Source: an uncultured Alphaproteobacteria bacterium (GTDB lineage Bacteria > Pseudomonadota > Alphaproteobacteria > HIMB59). From it: a stretch of 64,000 nucleotides of DNA. The DNA lies in assembly GCA_902621205.1 (NCBI GenBank), contig CACNLH010000004.1, forward strand, positions 1-64,000, given 5' to 3'. Positions 10,694-22,138 of the stretch are shown here, piece after piece. Position 1 is the first letter of the stretch. Each line of letters starts with the position of its first letter. Both the position numbers and the translations under genes were made by a program. Under the pieces are notes generated by a model. That model saw only the letters and a program-made list of their open reading frames with translations. It searched no databases and was not told where the DNA came from.

Positions 10694-10894
10694 ATGCCCA
10701 AACTAAAAACAAAAAGTAGCGTCAAAAAACGCTTTAAAAAATCCTCATCAGGAAAACTAGTTGTCGGAAACGTTGGTAAACGCCATGGCATGTCTAAAAG
10801 AACAAACTCTTTTATCAGGAATTCTAAAGGTACAAGGGTCTTATCAAAATCTGCATCAATAATAATTGAGTCAATGATGCCATATTCTAAATAG
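10694..10894 (+). CDS. rpmI: 50S ribosomal protein L35
   Basis: [21 protein letters not shown]...; position between infC and rplT. Confidence 0.95.
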   Translation: MPKLKTKSSVKKRFKKSSSGKLVVGNVGKRHGMSKRTNSFIRNSKGTRVLSKSASIIIESMMPYSK

Positions 10895-10910
10895 GTAAAG
10901 GAGAGATATT

Positions 10911-11270
10911 ATGCCAAGAGTTAAAAGAGGTGTTACAGCAAGAGCCAAACATAAAAAAGTTTTTGAATTTACAAAAGGACATCGAGGTAGAAGAAAAAAT
11001 GTTTATAGAGTAGCAACACAAAGTATGGATAAAGCTCTCCAATACGCTTATCGTGATAGAAGAAATAAGAAAAGAGATTTTAGAGGATTATGGATCCAAA
11101 GAATTAATGCCGGAGTTAGAGAGCATGGTCTAACTTATGCAAAATTTATCGATGGATTAAAAAAAGCAAACATTGAAATCAATAGAAAAATTCTCTCTGA
11201 AATTGCATTTCATGAACCCGCTGCTTTTAAATCAATTGTTGAGAAAGCCAAGGCTAATTTAGCCAACTAG
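10911..11270 (+). CDS. rplT: 50S ribosomal protein L20
   Basis: [35 protein letters not shown].... Confidence 0.97.
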   Translation: MPRVKRGVTARAKHKKVFEFTKGHRGRRKNVYRVATQSMDKALQYAYRDRRNKKRDFRGLWIQRINAGVREHGLTYAKFIDGLKKANIEINRKILSEIAFHEPAAFKSIVEKAKANLAN

Positions 11271-11277
11271 ATTAATA

Positions 11278-12327
11278 ATGGACATTAAAAAAGTCCTAAA
11301 TGAAGTTACTAAAGAGATAGAGCAAAGCTCTAGCCAACAAGAATTACAAAACGTTAAAGTAGCTTACTTAGGAAAAAAGGGGAAAATAACTGAGTTATTG
11401 AAAAGTCTTAAGGATCTTTCTTTAGAAGAAAAAAAATCTTCAGGTTCAAAATTAAATTTACTAAGAATTGAAGTTGATAATCTTATTAAAAATAAATTTA
11501 ATGATTTAAAAATTGAAGAAATAAACTCTAAATTAAAAAACGAATATTTAGATATAAGTTTCCCTCCACCAAATTCTATAGCCTCGAAGGCTCATCCAAT
11601 ATCAAAAACATTTGATGAGGTTATCACTATTTTTGGATCAATGGGTTACTCTGTTGCCGAAGGCCCTGATATTGAGACAGATTTTTTCAATTTTTCAGCG
11701 TTAAATATTCCTGAAAATCATCCTGCACGTGAAATGCAGGATACTTTTTATATAGATGACAAGGATAAAGAAGGTAAGCCCTACGTTTTACGAACACACA
11801 CTAGCCCAGTTCAAATTAGAACGTTATTAAATCAAAAACCCCCAGTCAAAATAATTGCTCCTGGAAGAACATATAGGTGTGACTCTGACTCAACACATTC
11901 TCCAATGTTTCATCAAGTTGAGGGTTTGTTTATTAATGAAAATGCAAATATGGGAGATTTGAAGGGCACTCTAATTGAATTCTGTAAACAATTTTTTAAT
12001 GTACAGAATTTAAAAGTAAGATTTCGACCTAGTTACTTTCCTTTTACTGAACCTTCTGCTGAAATGGATATTGCTTATGAAATAGTTAATAACAAGATCC
12101 AATTAGGTCAAGGTGATCGTTGGCTTGAGATTCTTGGATGTGGAATGGTGAACCCAATAGTTTTAGAGAACTGCAATGTGGATACGAATACCTATCAAGG
12201 TTTTGCATTTGGAGTGGGCTTAGACAGAATCACAATGTTAAAGTATGGGCTTACAGACATTAGATCATTTTTTAGTGGAAATTTAAATTGGATAGCTAGC
12301 AATGGCTTTACCATAGGAGAATTTTAG
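11278..12327 (+). CDS. pheS: Phenylalanine-tRNA ligase alpha subunit
   Basis: HPAREMQDTFY, RTHTSPVQIR, GLGCGMV-like ILGCGMVNP class II aaRS motifs. Confidence 0.96.
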   Translation: MDIKKVLNEVTKEIEQSSSQQELQNVKVAYLGKKGKITELLKSLKDLSLEEKKSSGSKLNLLRIEVDNLIKNKFNDLKIEEINSKLKNEYLDISFPPPNSIASKAHPISKTFDEVITIFGSMGYSVAEGPDIETDFFNFSALNIPENHPAREMQDTFYIDDKDKEGKPYVLRTHTSPVQIRTLLNQKPPVKIIAPGRTYRCDSDSTHSPMFHQVEGLFINENANMGDLKGTLIEFCKQFFNVQNLKVRFRPSYFPFTEPSAEMDIAYEIVNNKIQLGQGDRWLEILGCGMVNPIVLENCNVDTNTYQGFAFGVGLDRITMLKYGLTDIRSFFSGNLNWIASNGFTIGEF

Positions 12328-14720
12328 TGAAGTTTAGTTATAGTTGGTTGTGTGATCATTTAGAGACAGATAAAAATGCAAATGAAATTGGTGAAGCTCT
12401 TACAAATTTAGGTCTTGAACTTGAGAGCTTGACTGACTATTCAGAATACTCAAAGTTTGTAGTTGCAACCATAAATGATTTTAGAAAACATCCTAATGCA
12501 GATAGATTAAATATCTGTAAAGTTGACGATGGAACCAATACCTATCAGGTAATCTGTGGAGCAAATAATGTAAAGAAGGGATTAAAAGGAATATTTGCCA
12601 AAGATGGCATGTATATTCCAGGAACACAGATAAATTTAAAAAAAGGAAAAATTAGAGGTGAAATATCTGAGGGTATGCTTTTGTCTGAGAGGGAGCTTAA
12701 CTTAAGTGATGATCATGAGGGTATTATTGAGTTACTTGATGATTTTGAAAATGGCACTTCAGCAGTTGAAGCTTTGAAATTAAATGATCCTATTTTCGAG
12801 ATAGGTATTACACCTAATAGAGGAGATTGCCTTGGTGTTAGAGGCGTTGCTAGAGATCTCTCAGCTAAAGGTGTTGGTAAACTAAAGCCTTTAAATTTTA
12901 AAAAAATAAATCAGTTAGAATTCGCAAGCCCAATCATTTGGAATATTAACAATGATGATAATAGTTGTGAATATGTAGTAAGTAGATATTTTAAAAATGT
13001 AAATAATTCTAAATCTCCAGAATGGTTACAAAAAAAACTTATCAGCCTTGGACTAAGACCTATAAACGCTTTAGTAGATATAACAAATTATATCACTATT
13101 GATTTAGGCAGACCTTTACACGTTTTTGATGCAGATAAAATTGGAAAAAAACTAGATATGAGGCTTGCAAATGCGAACGAAAGAATTCTTGCTTTAGATA
13201 ACAAAGAATACACATTAGATAAAAATACAACCGTAATAGCTGATGGAAATAATGCACTTGCCATAGCAGGAATTATAGGAGGAGACCTCAGCGGATGCAC
13301 AGATGATACTAAAAATGTATTTCTTGAGGTTGCTCTTTTTAATCCAAATAGCGTAGCGCAAACTGGAAGATCTCTTGGAATAAATTCAGATGCTAGGTAT
13401 CGTTTTGAAAGAGGATTAGATAAAAATATGGTCATTGAAGGTTTAGAATATGCATCATATTTAATAAATAAAATATGTGGGGGCTTAGTAAGTAAAAATA
13501 TTGAAGCTGGAAAATTAGAAAATTTTGAGCATAAAATAAATTATAATTTTGATTACTTTAATAAGACTATTGGTTTAGAACTAGACCCACAAAAACAAAT
13601 CAAAATATTAAAAGATCTTAAATTTCAAATTAATAAAAGCAATGAAAAGGAATGTGAAGTCTTAGTTCCATCATGGAGGAATGATGTTAAAAACAAAATC
13701 GATATAGTTGAAGAAATTATAAGAATTTACGGATATGAAAATATTAAACAAAGTGTGCCATCTGCATCAATCGATGAGATTGATAAAATTGATAATTCAT
13801 CATCAAATAAGAAATTTAAATCAATAAAAAAACTTAAAAAAACCCTTATATCTAATGGAATTTCTGAAGTTATAACTTTTTCTTTTCACTCAATTAGAGC
13901 CCAAGAAATCCTTAAAGGAGATAAATCCTTAAAAATTTCAAATGCAATCAGTGATGATCAATCTTATATGAGAAATTCTATGATATTTAACCATTTAGAA
14001 AGTGCAGAATTAAATTTTAAAAAAGGTTTTAAAAATATTCAATTATTTGAAATAGGACCTATTTATAATTCATCTCAATCTCAAGAAAATATTCTATCAT
14101 TGCTTATTTCAACTGAAGAAAATACAAACTCTATTTACAAATCTGAAGAATTTAATTTTTACTCTTTAACAGAATTAACCTCAATATTAATAAGTTCATT
14201 AAATTTTGACATAAAACAATTTAACATATCAAGATCAACTTCAAATACTTATCACCCAGGTCAGTCTGCTGAACTATTTATGGGAAAAAAATTAATAGCT
14301 AGATATGGAAAAGTTCATCCACTAATTATGGAGGAATTTTCTAAACTTAAAAATTGTTATGCAATTGAATTATTTTTTGAAAACCTTCCAATTGATTCAA
14401 TTAGTAGAGCTAATAATATAAATATCTTAGATTCCCAATTTCAGTTCAGTGAAAAAGACTTTTCTTTTTTATTCGAAAAGGAGCAAAACCTCTATGAAGT
14501 TCAGAGATACGTAAAAGGTTTAGATAAAAACTTAATTAAAAATGTAGAATTTTTTGATTTATATGTAGCAAAAGACTTAGGTGATGACAGTAAAAGTGTA
14601 ACATTTAGGGTTACTATTCAATCTAAAGAAAAAACTCTTGAAGAAAAAGATTTAGAACAATTACATAAAAATATTTTAGAAAAAGTATCAAATAAATTTA
14701 AAGCAAAAATTAGAAGCTAA
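12327..14720 (+). CDS. pheT: Phenylalanine-tRNA ligase beta subunit
   Basis: [34 protein letters not shown]3/B4 and FDX-ACB regions; GTG start overlapping the pheS stop. Confidence 0.96.
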   Translation: MKFSYSWLCDHLETDKNANEIGEALTNLGLELESLTDYSEYSKFVVATINDFRKHPNADRLNICKVDDGTNTYQVICGANNVKKGLKGIFAKDGMYIPGTQINLKKGKIRGEISEGMLLSERELNLSDDHEGIIELLDDFENGTSAVEALKLNDPIFEIGITPNRGDCLGVRGVARDLSAKGVGKLKPLNFKKINQLEFASPIIWNINNDDNSCEYVVSRYFKNVNNSKSPEWLQKKLISLGLRPINALVDITNYITIDLGRPLHVFDADKIGKKLDMRLANANERILALDNKEYTLDKNTTVIADGNNALAIAGIIGGDLSGCTDDTKNVFLEVALFNPNSVAQTGRSLGINSDARYRFERGLDKNMVIEGLEYASYLINKICGGLVSKNIEAGKLENFEHKINYNFDYFNKTIGLELDPQKQIKILKDLKFQINKSNEKECEVLVPSWRNDVKNKIDIVEEIIRIYGYENIKQSVPSASIDEIDKIDNSSSNKKFKSIKKLKKTLISNGISEVITFSFHSIRAQEILKGDKSLKISNAISDDQSYMRNSMIFNHLESAELNFKKGFKNIQLFEIGPIYNSSQSQENILSLLISTEENTNSIYKSEEFNFYSLTELTSILISSLNFDIKQFNISRSTSNTYHPGQSAELFMGKKLIARYGKVHPLIMEEFSKLKNCYAIELFFENLPIDSISRANNINILDSQFQFSEKDFSFLFEKEQNLYEVQRYVKGLDKNLIKNVEFFDLYVAKDLGDDSKSVTFRVTIQSKEKTLEEKDLEQLHKNILEKVSNKFKAKIRS

Positions 14721-16519
14721 TGGAAATTTCTAAAATTAGAAATTTTTCGATAATAGCTCATATTGATCATGGTAAATCCACTCTAGCGGACAGAATAATT
14801 GAAATTTGTGGAGGGATGGATGACAGGACTAAAAAAGACCAAGTCTTGGATTCAATGGAGATTGAAAGAGAAAGGGGGATCACTATAAAAGCTCAAACAG
14901 TCCGATTAAACTATAAAAATAAAAAAGGTGATGAATATCAACTTAATATACTTGATACACCTGGACACGTTGATTTTTCCTATGAAGTTTCAAGATCACT
15001 ATCAGCTTGTGAAGGCTCAGTTTTAGTTGTTGACAGCACACAGGGTGTTGAGGCACAAACTCTCGCAAATGCTTATCAGGCAATAGATGTAAATCATGAG
15101 ATACTTCCAGTTCTCAATAAAGCAGATTTACCTGCATCCGAGCCAGAAAGAGTAAAAGAAGACATTGAACAAACAATAGGAATAGATACTTCAGAAGCTC
15201 GTCTCGTTTCTGCAAAAACTGGACTTGGAGTTGAAGATTTATTAGATCAGATTGTAGAGAAACTACCTTCTCCAAATACAAATGAAAAAAATCTCAAGGC
15301 TCTCTTAGTGGACAGTTGGTACGATAATTATTTAGGAGTAACAGTTCTGGTGAGAGTTCTTGATGGAGTTATGAAAAAAGGTATGAAGGTTAAGTTTTTA
15401 TCTAATAATCAACAATACAATATCGATAGAATTGGATATTTCACACCTGAAATAAATTATTGTGATGAATTAGGTCCAGGAGAAATAGGTTTTATTAATG
15501 CTAGTATAAAGTCAGTTGCTGACTGTAAGGTCGGTGACACAATAGCAGAATTAAATGATCAAAAAATAAAACCACTTCCAGGTTTCAAGCCCTCATTACC
15601 AGTCGTGTTTTGTGGGATATATCCTGTTGATACATCAGATTATGAGAGACTTAAAGAGAGTTTTGAAAAACTTGCTTTAAATGACTCAAGTTTTACATAT
15701 GAAAATGAAACTAGTGCTGCTTTAGGTTATGGTTTTAGGTGTGGTTTTTTAGGTTTGCTTCACCTAGAGGTTACAACAGAAAGACTTAGAAGAGAATTTG
15801 ATTTAGATTTAATTACTACTGCTCCAGGAGTTGTATATAAAGTAATTGACAGAAATAAAAACGAAATTGTAATAAGAAATCCCTCTGAACTACCTGATCC
15901 AGCTGAAATAGATAAAATTTTAGAACCATGGGTTAAATCTACTATAATAGTGCCACAGGATTATTTGGGTACTGTAATAACACTTTGTATTGAAAAAAGA
16001 GGTAAACAAAAAAACTTAAATATACAAAACAACAGAGCTATCTTAGAAATGGAATTACCTTTGAATGAAATTGTAATAGATTTTTATGACAAATTAAAAT
16101 CTTATTCAAAAGGTTATGCTAGTTTTGATTATCAGGTCTACGATTATTTTGAAGGAGATTTAGTAAAACTAAATATTCTTGTTAATTCAGAAACTGTTGA
16201 TGCATTTTCAAATATAGTTCATAAATCAAGAGCTGAAACGATTGGTAGAAGGATTTGTAATAAGCTAAAAGATTTAATTCCAAGACAAAACTTTCAAATA
16301 CCAATTCAGGCTGCAATTTATGGAAAAATTATAGCCAGAGAAACCATTAAAGCTTTTAGAAAAGATGTGACTGCTAAACTTTATGGCGGAGATGTGAGTA
16401 GAAAGAAAAAACTTTTGGAAAAACAAAAAAAGGGAAAGAAAAGAATGAAACAATTTGGTAATGTTGAAATTCCGCAGACTGCTTTTTTTGAGGCATTAAA
16501 AATAGGTGATAATGAATAA
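14720..16519 (+). CDS. lepA: Elongation factor 4
   Basis: [37 protein letters not shown], LepA C-terminal domain. Confidence 0.97.
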   Translation: MEISKIRNFSIIAHIDHGKSTLADRIIEICGGMDDRTKKDQVLDSMEIERERGITIKAQTVRLNYKNKKGDEYQLNILDTPGHVDFSYEVSRSLSACEGSVLVVDSTQGVEAQTLANAYQAIDVNHEILPVLNKADLPASEPERVKEDIEQTIGIDTSEARLVSAKTGLGVEDLLDQIVEKLPSPNTNEKNLKALLVDSWYDNYLGVTVLVRVLDGVMKKGMKVKFLSNNQQYNIDRIGYFTPEINYCDELGPGEIGFINASIKSVADCKVGDTIAELNDQKIKPLPGFKPSLPVVFCGIYPVDTSDYERLKESFEKLALNDSSFTYENETSAALGYGFRCGFLGLLHLEVTTERLRREFDLDLITTAPGVVYKVIDRNKNEIVIRNPSELPDPAEIDKILEPWVKSTIIVPQDYLGTVITLCIEKRGKQKNLNIQNNRAILEMELPLNEIVIDFYDKLKSYSKGYASFDYQVYDYFEGDLVKLNILVNSETVDAFSNIVHKSRAETIGRRICNKLKDLIPRQNFQIPIQAAIYGKIIARETIKAFRKDVTAKLYGGDVSRKKKLLEKQKKGKKRMKQFGNVEIPQTAFFEALKIGDNE

Positions 16520-16523
16520 TCAT

Positions 16524-16613
16524 GGAGAGATGGCCGAGTGGTTTAAGGCGCACGCCTGGAACGCGTGTATAGGGGCAACTCTATCGTGGGTTCGAATCCC
16601 ACTCTCTCCGCCA
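16524..16613 (+). tRNA. tRNA-Ser (anticodon GGA), CCA encoded
   Basis: GGAGAGA/TCTCTCC acceptor stem, anticodon arm CACGC-CTGGAAC-GCGTG, long class II variable arm, TTCGAATC T-loop, 3' G-CCA. Confidence 0.96.
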
Positions 16614-16618
16614 ATAAA

Positions 16619-17437
16619 ATGAGTGAGTCAATAGGATATAATCTTAGAAAATTTGCCAGAAAATTTACTGAGTTTCCATTAGTTGAAATAAAAGACAAAA
16701 TAATCAACCACAAATCAATTAATAAAATACCCCAAAATGTCTATCAAACATGGGAGACTAGATCTCTTGGAAAGACTCACGCTAAATCAATTCAAGAATT
16801 TAGAGAAAAAAATCCAACTTTCTCTTTCTATTTATATGATAAGGAGAAAAGAGATAGCTACATGGAGTCTAGTTGGGGCAAGGAAGATATTTCAAAAATA
16901 TATTTCAAAAGTATCTTTGGTCCAATGAAAGCTGATATTTTCCGTTATTGTATATTGTATGAGTTAGGTGGTTATTATTTCGATATAGCAAAAGGCTGCA
17001 AATGCCCACTTAATCAACTTCATGATAGTAATCACATAGGAGTCTTAACTTATGAGGATACAATATGCTATTACCCACCAAATGATCCAAAACTTTTTTC
17101 ACTACTCAGACCTTTTAACCATTTTTTGCAATGGGGACTTGCATTTTCATCAAAAAATTTGTTTCTAGAGAGTTTAATAAATAATATTTGTTCAGACTAT
17201 AAATATTATAGAGATAAAGTTTTTGAAAATCCAAAGGTAGCTATTTTAAATTTTACTGGACCTGGTATGTATACAAAAGTAATGAGAAATTATATTTCAA
17301 ATAATGATATTTTTGACATGTCTGAATTAGATATAAAGTTTAATAACAATGGAATATTTAAATTAAAGGGATCCTCTGTAAGACATTATATAGTCCCTAG
17401 TTATACTTATCAAAAAAACTCAAAAATAGTTAGTTAG
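16619..17437 (+). CDS. Glycosyltransferase, Gly_transf_sug/GT32-like
   Basis: [13 protein letters not shown]...[19 protein letters not shown] pattern. ORF-track start at 16565 lies inside the tRNA; the ATG at 16619 is preferred. Confidence 0.7.
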   Translation: MSESIGYNLRKFARKFTEFPLVEIKDKIINHKSINKIPQNVYQTWETRSLGKTHAKSIQEFREKNPTFSFYLYDKEKRDSYMESSWGKEDISKIYFKSIFGPMKADIFRYCILYELGGYYFDIAKGCKCPLNQLHDSNHIGVLTYEDTICYYPPNDPKLFSLLRPFNHFLQWGLAFSSKNLFLESLINNICSDYKYYRDKVFENPKVAILNFTGPGMYTKVMRNYISNNDIFDMSELDIKFNNNGIFKLKGSSVRHYIVPSYTYQKNSKIVS

Positions 17438-18407
17438 CATCAATTGATTTAAGAAATTCTCGTAAAATATTTTCATAAATATTCAATGGGAAATCTTTTA
17501 AATTTTTAAAACCGTAATCTTTTATTTGAATTGTCTTTGAAAAACCAGGTCTTGAAAATTTTTTTTCATTTGTAACTCCAAATATTTTAAGTGTTTTTAC
17601 TCCCATAAATTCAAACATCCAAGCAGTGCCACTATCATTGCAAAGCAAACAACTCATTTGTTTTGCTAAACCCATAGTGAAAGTTATATCGTTTGAGATT
17701 AACTCACCATTTTTCCATTCTGGGCAGTTAAAGCCATTTTTTAGACAAATATTTAAGAGATCTTTTTCATCAGGACCTAAAAAAAAGAAAATATTATAGC
17801 CATTTTTCTGCAATTTGTGTGCAATCATTAAATATTTTTCAAAATCCCATTGTCTTATTTTATTGCCAGCGCCTGGTGAGATTGCAATATTTTTGTTAAT
17901 TTCTTCATTATTAAATGAAAACTTAATATTTTTTGGAAGTATTATATTAGGTATCTCTTTAATAACTCTTTTTTGAAGGGTTGATAAAATATTAAAATAA
18001 AATTGCTCAATATAAACATCTTTAAATTTTAAATTGTATTTATTTTTAATATCAGAAAAAAAAAAGTTTGCACATGAACTAAAAAAATATTTGTGTGGTA
18101 TTTTTTTTAGACTTAGTGTCCTTAAAACAACTTTTTGTAAATCTATGATTAAATCAAAATATTGATTTTCAAGTTTAGTATTTTTTCTAAATAGATTTAA
18201 TATTGATGACTGTATGCCATTATTTTCAATGATTTCAAAAATTGTATCTTTTACTAATGGATTTAATTTATCTTTAAAAGTTGTTGAATTGGTTGTCGTG
18301 TAATAAATTTTTGATTCAGGGTATATGTTTTTTAAAGTTTGTAAAAAAGTTACCTTTTGTAAGCCATCTCCAATTTTATCATTAAAACTATATACAAGAA
18401 TATTCAT
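17430..18407 (-). CDS. Glycosyltransferase family 9-like
   Basis: NILVYSFNDKIGDGLQKVTFLQTL, AISPGAGNKIRQWDFEKY, LLCNDSGTAWMFEFMGV. Confidence 0.7.
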   Translation of the reverse strand: MNILVYSFNDKIGDGLQKVTFLQTLKNIYPESKIYYTTTNSTTFKDKLNPLVKDTIFEIIENNGIQSSILNLFRKNTKLENQYFDLIIDLQKVVLRTLSLKKIPHKYFFSSCANFFFSDIKNKYNLKFKDVYIEQFYFNILSTLQKRVIKEIPNIILPKNIKFSFNNEEINKNIAISPGAGNKIRQWDFEKYLMIAHKLQKNGYNIFFFLGPDEKDLLNICLKNGFNCPEWKNGELISNDITFTMGLAKQMSCLLCNDSGTAWMFEFMGVKTLKIFGVTNEKKFSRPGFSKTIQIKDYGFKNLKDFPLNIYENILREFLKSIDAN

Positions 18408-19153
18408 TCATTAATATCTAACTCAACTTTTGTTTTGGCACCTAAATCTTTAATTTTATTAGCCCTACTTAATAAACTACCCTTACCATCTGTTATATAT
18501 TTTTTAGACTGATTTATATTTTCAGTTGATTTAATTAAACTTGCTTCAGTTTTTTCTAGCAAATTTAAAGTTTTTGCAATCTGGTCAAACATACTACCTG
18601 CAATTTCTGCAATTTCTTTTGAATTTTTATTTTGTTTCTCGAGTCTCCAAATACTCTCGACGAGTTTCATGCACATAATGAGAGTAGATGGTCCCACAAT
18701 TATTACTTGTTTTTGTTGTGCATAGTTTGAAATACTCTGATCGTACTTTTGAGCAGTGATCAATGCATAATCATGAGGCATGAATATAAAGACATAATCT
18801 GGCGAATTCAGTTTTATGAGGTTTGTATAATCCTTTTTGTGAATTGCATTTATATGACTTTTCATTGAACTTATGAAATTTTTTATAGACACCTCTTTTG
18901 CCTTTTCATCATCAGTATTTTGATAATCATACCAATCTTTCATTGGTAATTTTGAATCAATAATAATATTCCTTTTTTCTGGAAGAAAAATTACTACATC
19001 AGGCCTAAAAATTTGCCCACTCTCATTTTTATCAGTAAATTGCGTTTTGTAGTCTCTATCTTTGGTCATTCCACAATCTTGTAAGATATTCTCCAAAATA
19101 GCCTCACCCATGTCGCCCATATCGGAGATATTTGCTGTCAAGGCATTAGTCAT
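18404..19153 (-). pseudogene. rmuC: RmuC family protein, C-terminal nuclease-like portion (downstream of an in-frame stop)
   Basis: GDMGEAILENILQDCGM...RPDVVIFLPEKRNIIIDSKLPM...VGPSTL typical of RmuC; upstream part separated by TAA in the same frame. Confidence 0.7.
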
Positions 19154-19162
19154 TTTTTTTGT

Positions 19163-19366
19163 TTAAACTCCAATTTCATCTATTTTGGAATTTACATATC
19201 CTGTTTGTTCAAGAGTTTTATCAAATAGGTTTGCGAGGTTTTCGTTAATTTTTTTTAAATCTAAATCTGTGTTATCATTAGTCTTAGTACTCGACTTTAA
19301 CAAAACAAAAATTAAAAGAACGATTACAATAATTAAAAATATAATTATTAAAAAATCCAAATTCAT
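19163..19366 (-). pseudogene. rmuC: RmuC N-terminal membrane anchor and coiled coil, ending at in-frame TAA
   Basis: MNLDFLIIIFLIIVIVLLIFVLL TM segment plus coiled-coil-like KKINENLANLFDKTLEQ; same frame as the downstream ORF. Confidence 0.55.
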
Positions 19367-19383
19367 ATAAATTTAATTAATAT

Positions 19384-19758
19384 TTAAGAGTAAATTTTAT
19401 GAATATTATCAATATTACTCTTTAATTTATTCTTTAATATATTTAATGACTCATAATCAAAAAAATTCTGTTCTAAAAACTTATTATAACTCTGTTTAAT
19501 CTCATGGGAGATTTGCTCGATTTTTAAAAAATCTTCTGGTATGTGATTTTTTATTTTTTTTACTTCTTGATTGAAATCATTAAGTGCATTTTTAAAATGT
19601 TTATCAGAAAAAGTTTCAAGTTTATTTTTAATATTTGAGATATTTAAATTAGTATCAATTTTAGATTCCAAGTCATAAACAGTTAAACTAAAATAGTCAA
19701 AAATTTGTTCATACAAATCGTAAAGTTTTTGGGAATTTATGACTTTTGGAATATTCAT
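19384..19758 (-). CDS. Hypothetical protein, predicted coiled coil
   Basis: 124 aa ORF with ATG start, K/E-rich helical sequence; no family recognised. Confidence 0.45.
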   Translation of the reverse strand: MNIPKVINSQKLYDLYEQIFDYFSLTVYDLESKIDTNLNISNIKNKLETFSDKHFKNALNDFNQEVKKIKNHIPEDFLKIEQISHEIKQSYNKFLEQNFFDYESLNILKNKLKSNIDNIHKIYS

Positions 19759-19810
19759 ATATAAAGATTACATTAGATACTTTTGATATGTCAAAGAAAT
19801 TTTAAAATGA

Positions 19811-19844
19811 AAAAAGCCTAAATACTTATTTATCTAGGCTTTTT
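19811..19844 (-). terminator. Rho-independent-type terminator for the one-carbon cluster
   Basis: AAAAAGCCTA ... TAGGCTTTTT inverted repeat directly after the 19854 stop; U-tract possible on both strands. Confidence 0.7.
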
Positions 19845-19853
19845 AAAATAAAA

Positions 19854-21158
19854 TTAATATGCCGTATCTCTTCCATCATCCTTTGCAATTTCTCGTGCAT
19901 TAGGATTTACTGACGGTCTAAAAGGTATTTCAACTATTTCACCGTCTACAGGCGACCCTGGAGTTTCACAATACTCATCAGGTAGATGAAATTTAAATTT
20001 ATTACCTAAGTCTTTTTTCTCATAAGGTACATATCCCATTGCGATATTTGTTCCCAATTCAGGGGAATACCAAGGTGATGTTAGATACCCTATTGGTGTA
20101 GATCCATCTTCAGATATAAGCCAAAAGTCTGGAGCATATTCATCAATGGGTTTACCACCTAATCTAAATCCAACTAGTTGGTTGCTATATGGTTTCTCAC
20201 CTGCCTCAATTTTTGTTCTCATTGTCTCTAGAGCCTCTTTACCAATATAGTCAGCTTGTTTTTTTCTTGGGACCTGATAGCCAAGGTTGCATTGAAATGG
20301 ATAAGTTTCAGCATCAAGATCCTGACCCCAAGATAAAATTCCTGCAGCTATTCTTCTATGATGAGCAGGTGCAATTACTTTTAAATTGTGTTTTTTTCCA
20401 GCCTCTAAAACAGCATTCCACATATCATCTGCATACAAAGTTGCATCTCTTAGGTAGATTTCATATCCCTTTTCCCCAGTAAAACCTGTTTGGGAAATAA
20501 TACAATCTCTCCCTCCAACTTTTGCTGCCATTAAGCCATAGTAGGGAATATCTCTAACAGCATCTCCAACCAAATCTGCCATAAGATCGATTGACTTTGG
20601 TCCTTGAATTTGAACAGGTGATACATCTATTTCATCAATTTCTACATTAAATTTTTTATCGTGATTTACGCCTTGAAGAAAAAACATAATATCGGAGTCA
20701 GAAAGTGAAAACCAAAATTCATCTTCTGCAATTCTAAGTAATATAGGATCATTTAAAACTCCTCCTTTGTCATTACAAAGGATTACATATTTTCCTTTCA
20801 TAACTTCAATTCTCGTTGCATCTCTTGTGATTACATAATTCGTAAATTTTAATGCATCAGGCCCTTTTACACGAATTTGTCTTTCAACTGCTACATTCCA
20901 CATTGTTACGTGATTAACTAACGCATCATATTCGATCATTGCACCACCATCTTCAGGTTTTACATAACCTCTAGGATGATACATTCTATTGTATACGGTG
21001 CATCTCCAACATCCCGCTTCAACTGATAAATGCCAATAAGGATTTTTTCTAACTCTAGTAGATATAAGCATTTGTTGAGGTGTTGGTCCTGATTGCCTTA
21101 AATTAAATGGGACTTTTCTATCAGATTGGTCCACTGAACTTGGTTGCTTTAGCTTCAT
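19854..21158 (-). CDS. GcvT-family folate-dependent protein (aminomethyltransferase/DmdA-like)
   Basis: VTMWNVAVERQIRVKGPDALKFTNYVITRD, QTGFTGEKGYEIYL, GYLTSPWYSPELGTNIAMGYV; similar to GcvT/DmdA superfamily. Confidence 0.75.
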   Translation of the reverse strand: MKLKQPSSVDQSDRKVPFNLRQSGPTPQQMLISTRVRKNPYWHLSVEAGCWRCTVYNRMYHPRGYVKPEDGGAMIEYDALVNHVTMWNVAVERQIRVKGPDALKFTNYVITRDATRIEVMKGKYVILCNDKGGVLNDPILLRIAEDEFWFSLSDSDIMFFLQGVNHDKKFNVEIDEIDVSPVQIQGPKSIDLMADLVGDAVRDIPYYGLMAAKVGGRDCIISQTGFTGEKGYEIYLRDATLYADDMWNAVLEAGKKHNLKVIAPAHHRRIAAGILSWGQDLDAETYPFQCNLGYQVPRKKQADYIGKEALETMRTKIEAGEKPYSNQLVGFRLGGKPIDEYAPDFWLISEDGSTPIGYLTSPWYSPELGTNIAMGYVPYEKKDLGNKFKFHLPDEYCETPGSPVDGEIVEIPFRPSVNPNAREIAKDDGRDTAY

Positions 21159-21238
21159 ATATCCTCCTATAAAAAATGCAGTAGCAATTTTTGAAAATTA
21201 ATTTCTTTTTAAGGTCTATGCAATCGAAAAATTTGAAC

Positions 21239-22120
21239 TTAAAAGATTTTGTTGTGGAGGACTATTTTGTCATTTTTCATAGTAAAATCACCATTTTGAA
21301 GAGCATTTAACCAATGACATGTCTTCTCGAAGCCACCAAAAGGAAAGCAGTGAAAATTTTTAAATGAACTTTGTTCTTCAGAGAAATTTGCTAACTCAAT
21401 AAACATTTCATCGTTTGAAGTTTTTGTTAGAAGGTCAGTTACTTTAGACGAGTTCTTTTTAAGAAAACTTAATGAATTTCCAACACCACTCATTATCCCA
21501 AAATTAAGAAGTGTTTTAAAAGACGCTGGGCCTGGAAAGCCTACTCTGACGGGTAATTTTATATTTGAATTATCTAAAAATTTGCACCATTTAATAAATG
21601 GTTCGGCATTAAAAAAAAATTGAGTAACAAGTTCTAAACTTAAATTTTTATTCTTTGATAATTCATATTTTTTATCTAAAAATTCGTTGACAGTATTTTG
21701 ATCAATATCAGGTGAACCTTCTGGGTGTCCAGCTATTCCTATCTCTTCAAATTCATTATCCTTTAATAAACCAGACTCTAGTATTTCCAGCGAGGATGAT
21801 ACTGATCCATTCTGATTACCACCACCACCTATAACAAGAATTTTTTTGCTATCTGTTCTATTTCTTAGTTCTTTTAGGAAGTCTGAAACATGATCTAAAT
21901 CTCTCATTGTCCTTGCAGGCAAATGAGTAATAGGGGTTAATTCTTGTTTAGATACAAAATCAACAGTTTCTAAGATATCGTTTTCCGTAGCATCAGGTAA
22001 ATATGTTATGTAGACATTATTTTTTTTATCTAGAGGGATAGACTTTAGTTTGTGTCTTACTTTTGGGTTTAACTCTATGGTAAAGCCATCTACTAAAGAA
22101 ATGATATTTTCTTTGATCAT
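21239..22120 (-). CDS. Methylenetetrahydrofolate reductase-like protein
   Basis: ITHLPARTMRD, GIAGHPEGSP, TQFFFNAEPFIKW motifs of the MetF TIM barrel family. Confidence 0.75.
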   Translation of the reverse strand: MIKENIISLVDGFTIELNPKVRHKLKSIPLDKKNNVYITYLPDATENDILETVDFVSKQELTPITHLPARTMRDLDHVSDFLKELRNRTDSKKILVIGGGGNQNGSVSSSLEILESGLLKDNEFEEIGIAGHPEGSPDIDQNTVNEFLDKKYELSKNKNLSLELVTQFFFNAEPFIKWCKFLDNSNIKLPVRVGFPGPASFKTLLNFGIMSGVGNSLSFLKKNSSKVTDLLTKTSNDEMFIELANFSEEQSSFKNFHCFPFGGFEKTCHWLNALQNGDFTMKNDKIVLHNKIF

Positions 22121-22138
22121 ATTTTTAAAATATAATAG

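Noticed and set aside
13088-13435. 115 aa minus-strand ORF inside pheT
   Set aside because: Antisense shadow of a well-supported essential gene.
20189-20482. 97 aa plus-strand ORF opposite the GcvT/DmdA-like gene
   Set aside because: Antisense to a supported CDS, no RBS or family signal.
21159-21238. Looked for a glycine-type riboswitch upstream of the GcvT-like gene
   Set aside because: Region is short (80 nt) and lacks recognisable conserved riboswitch core or stems by eye.
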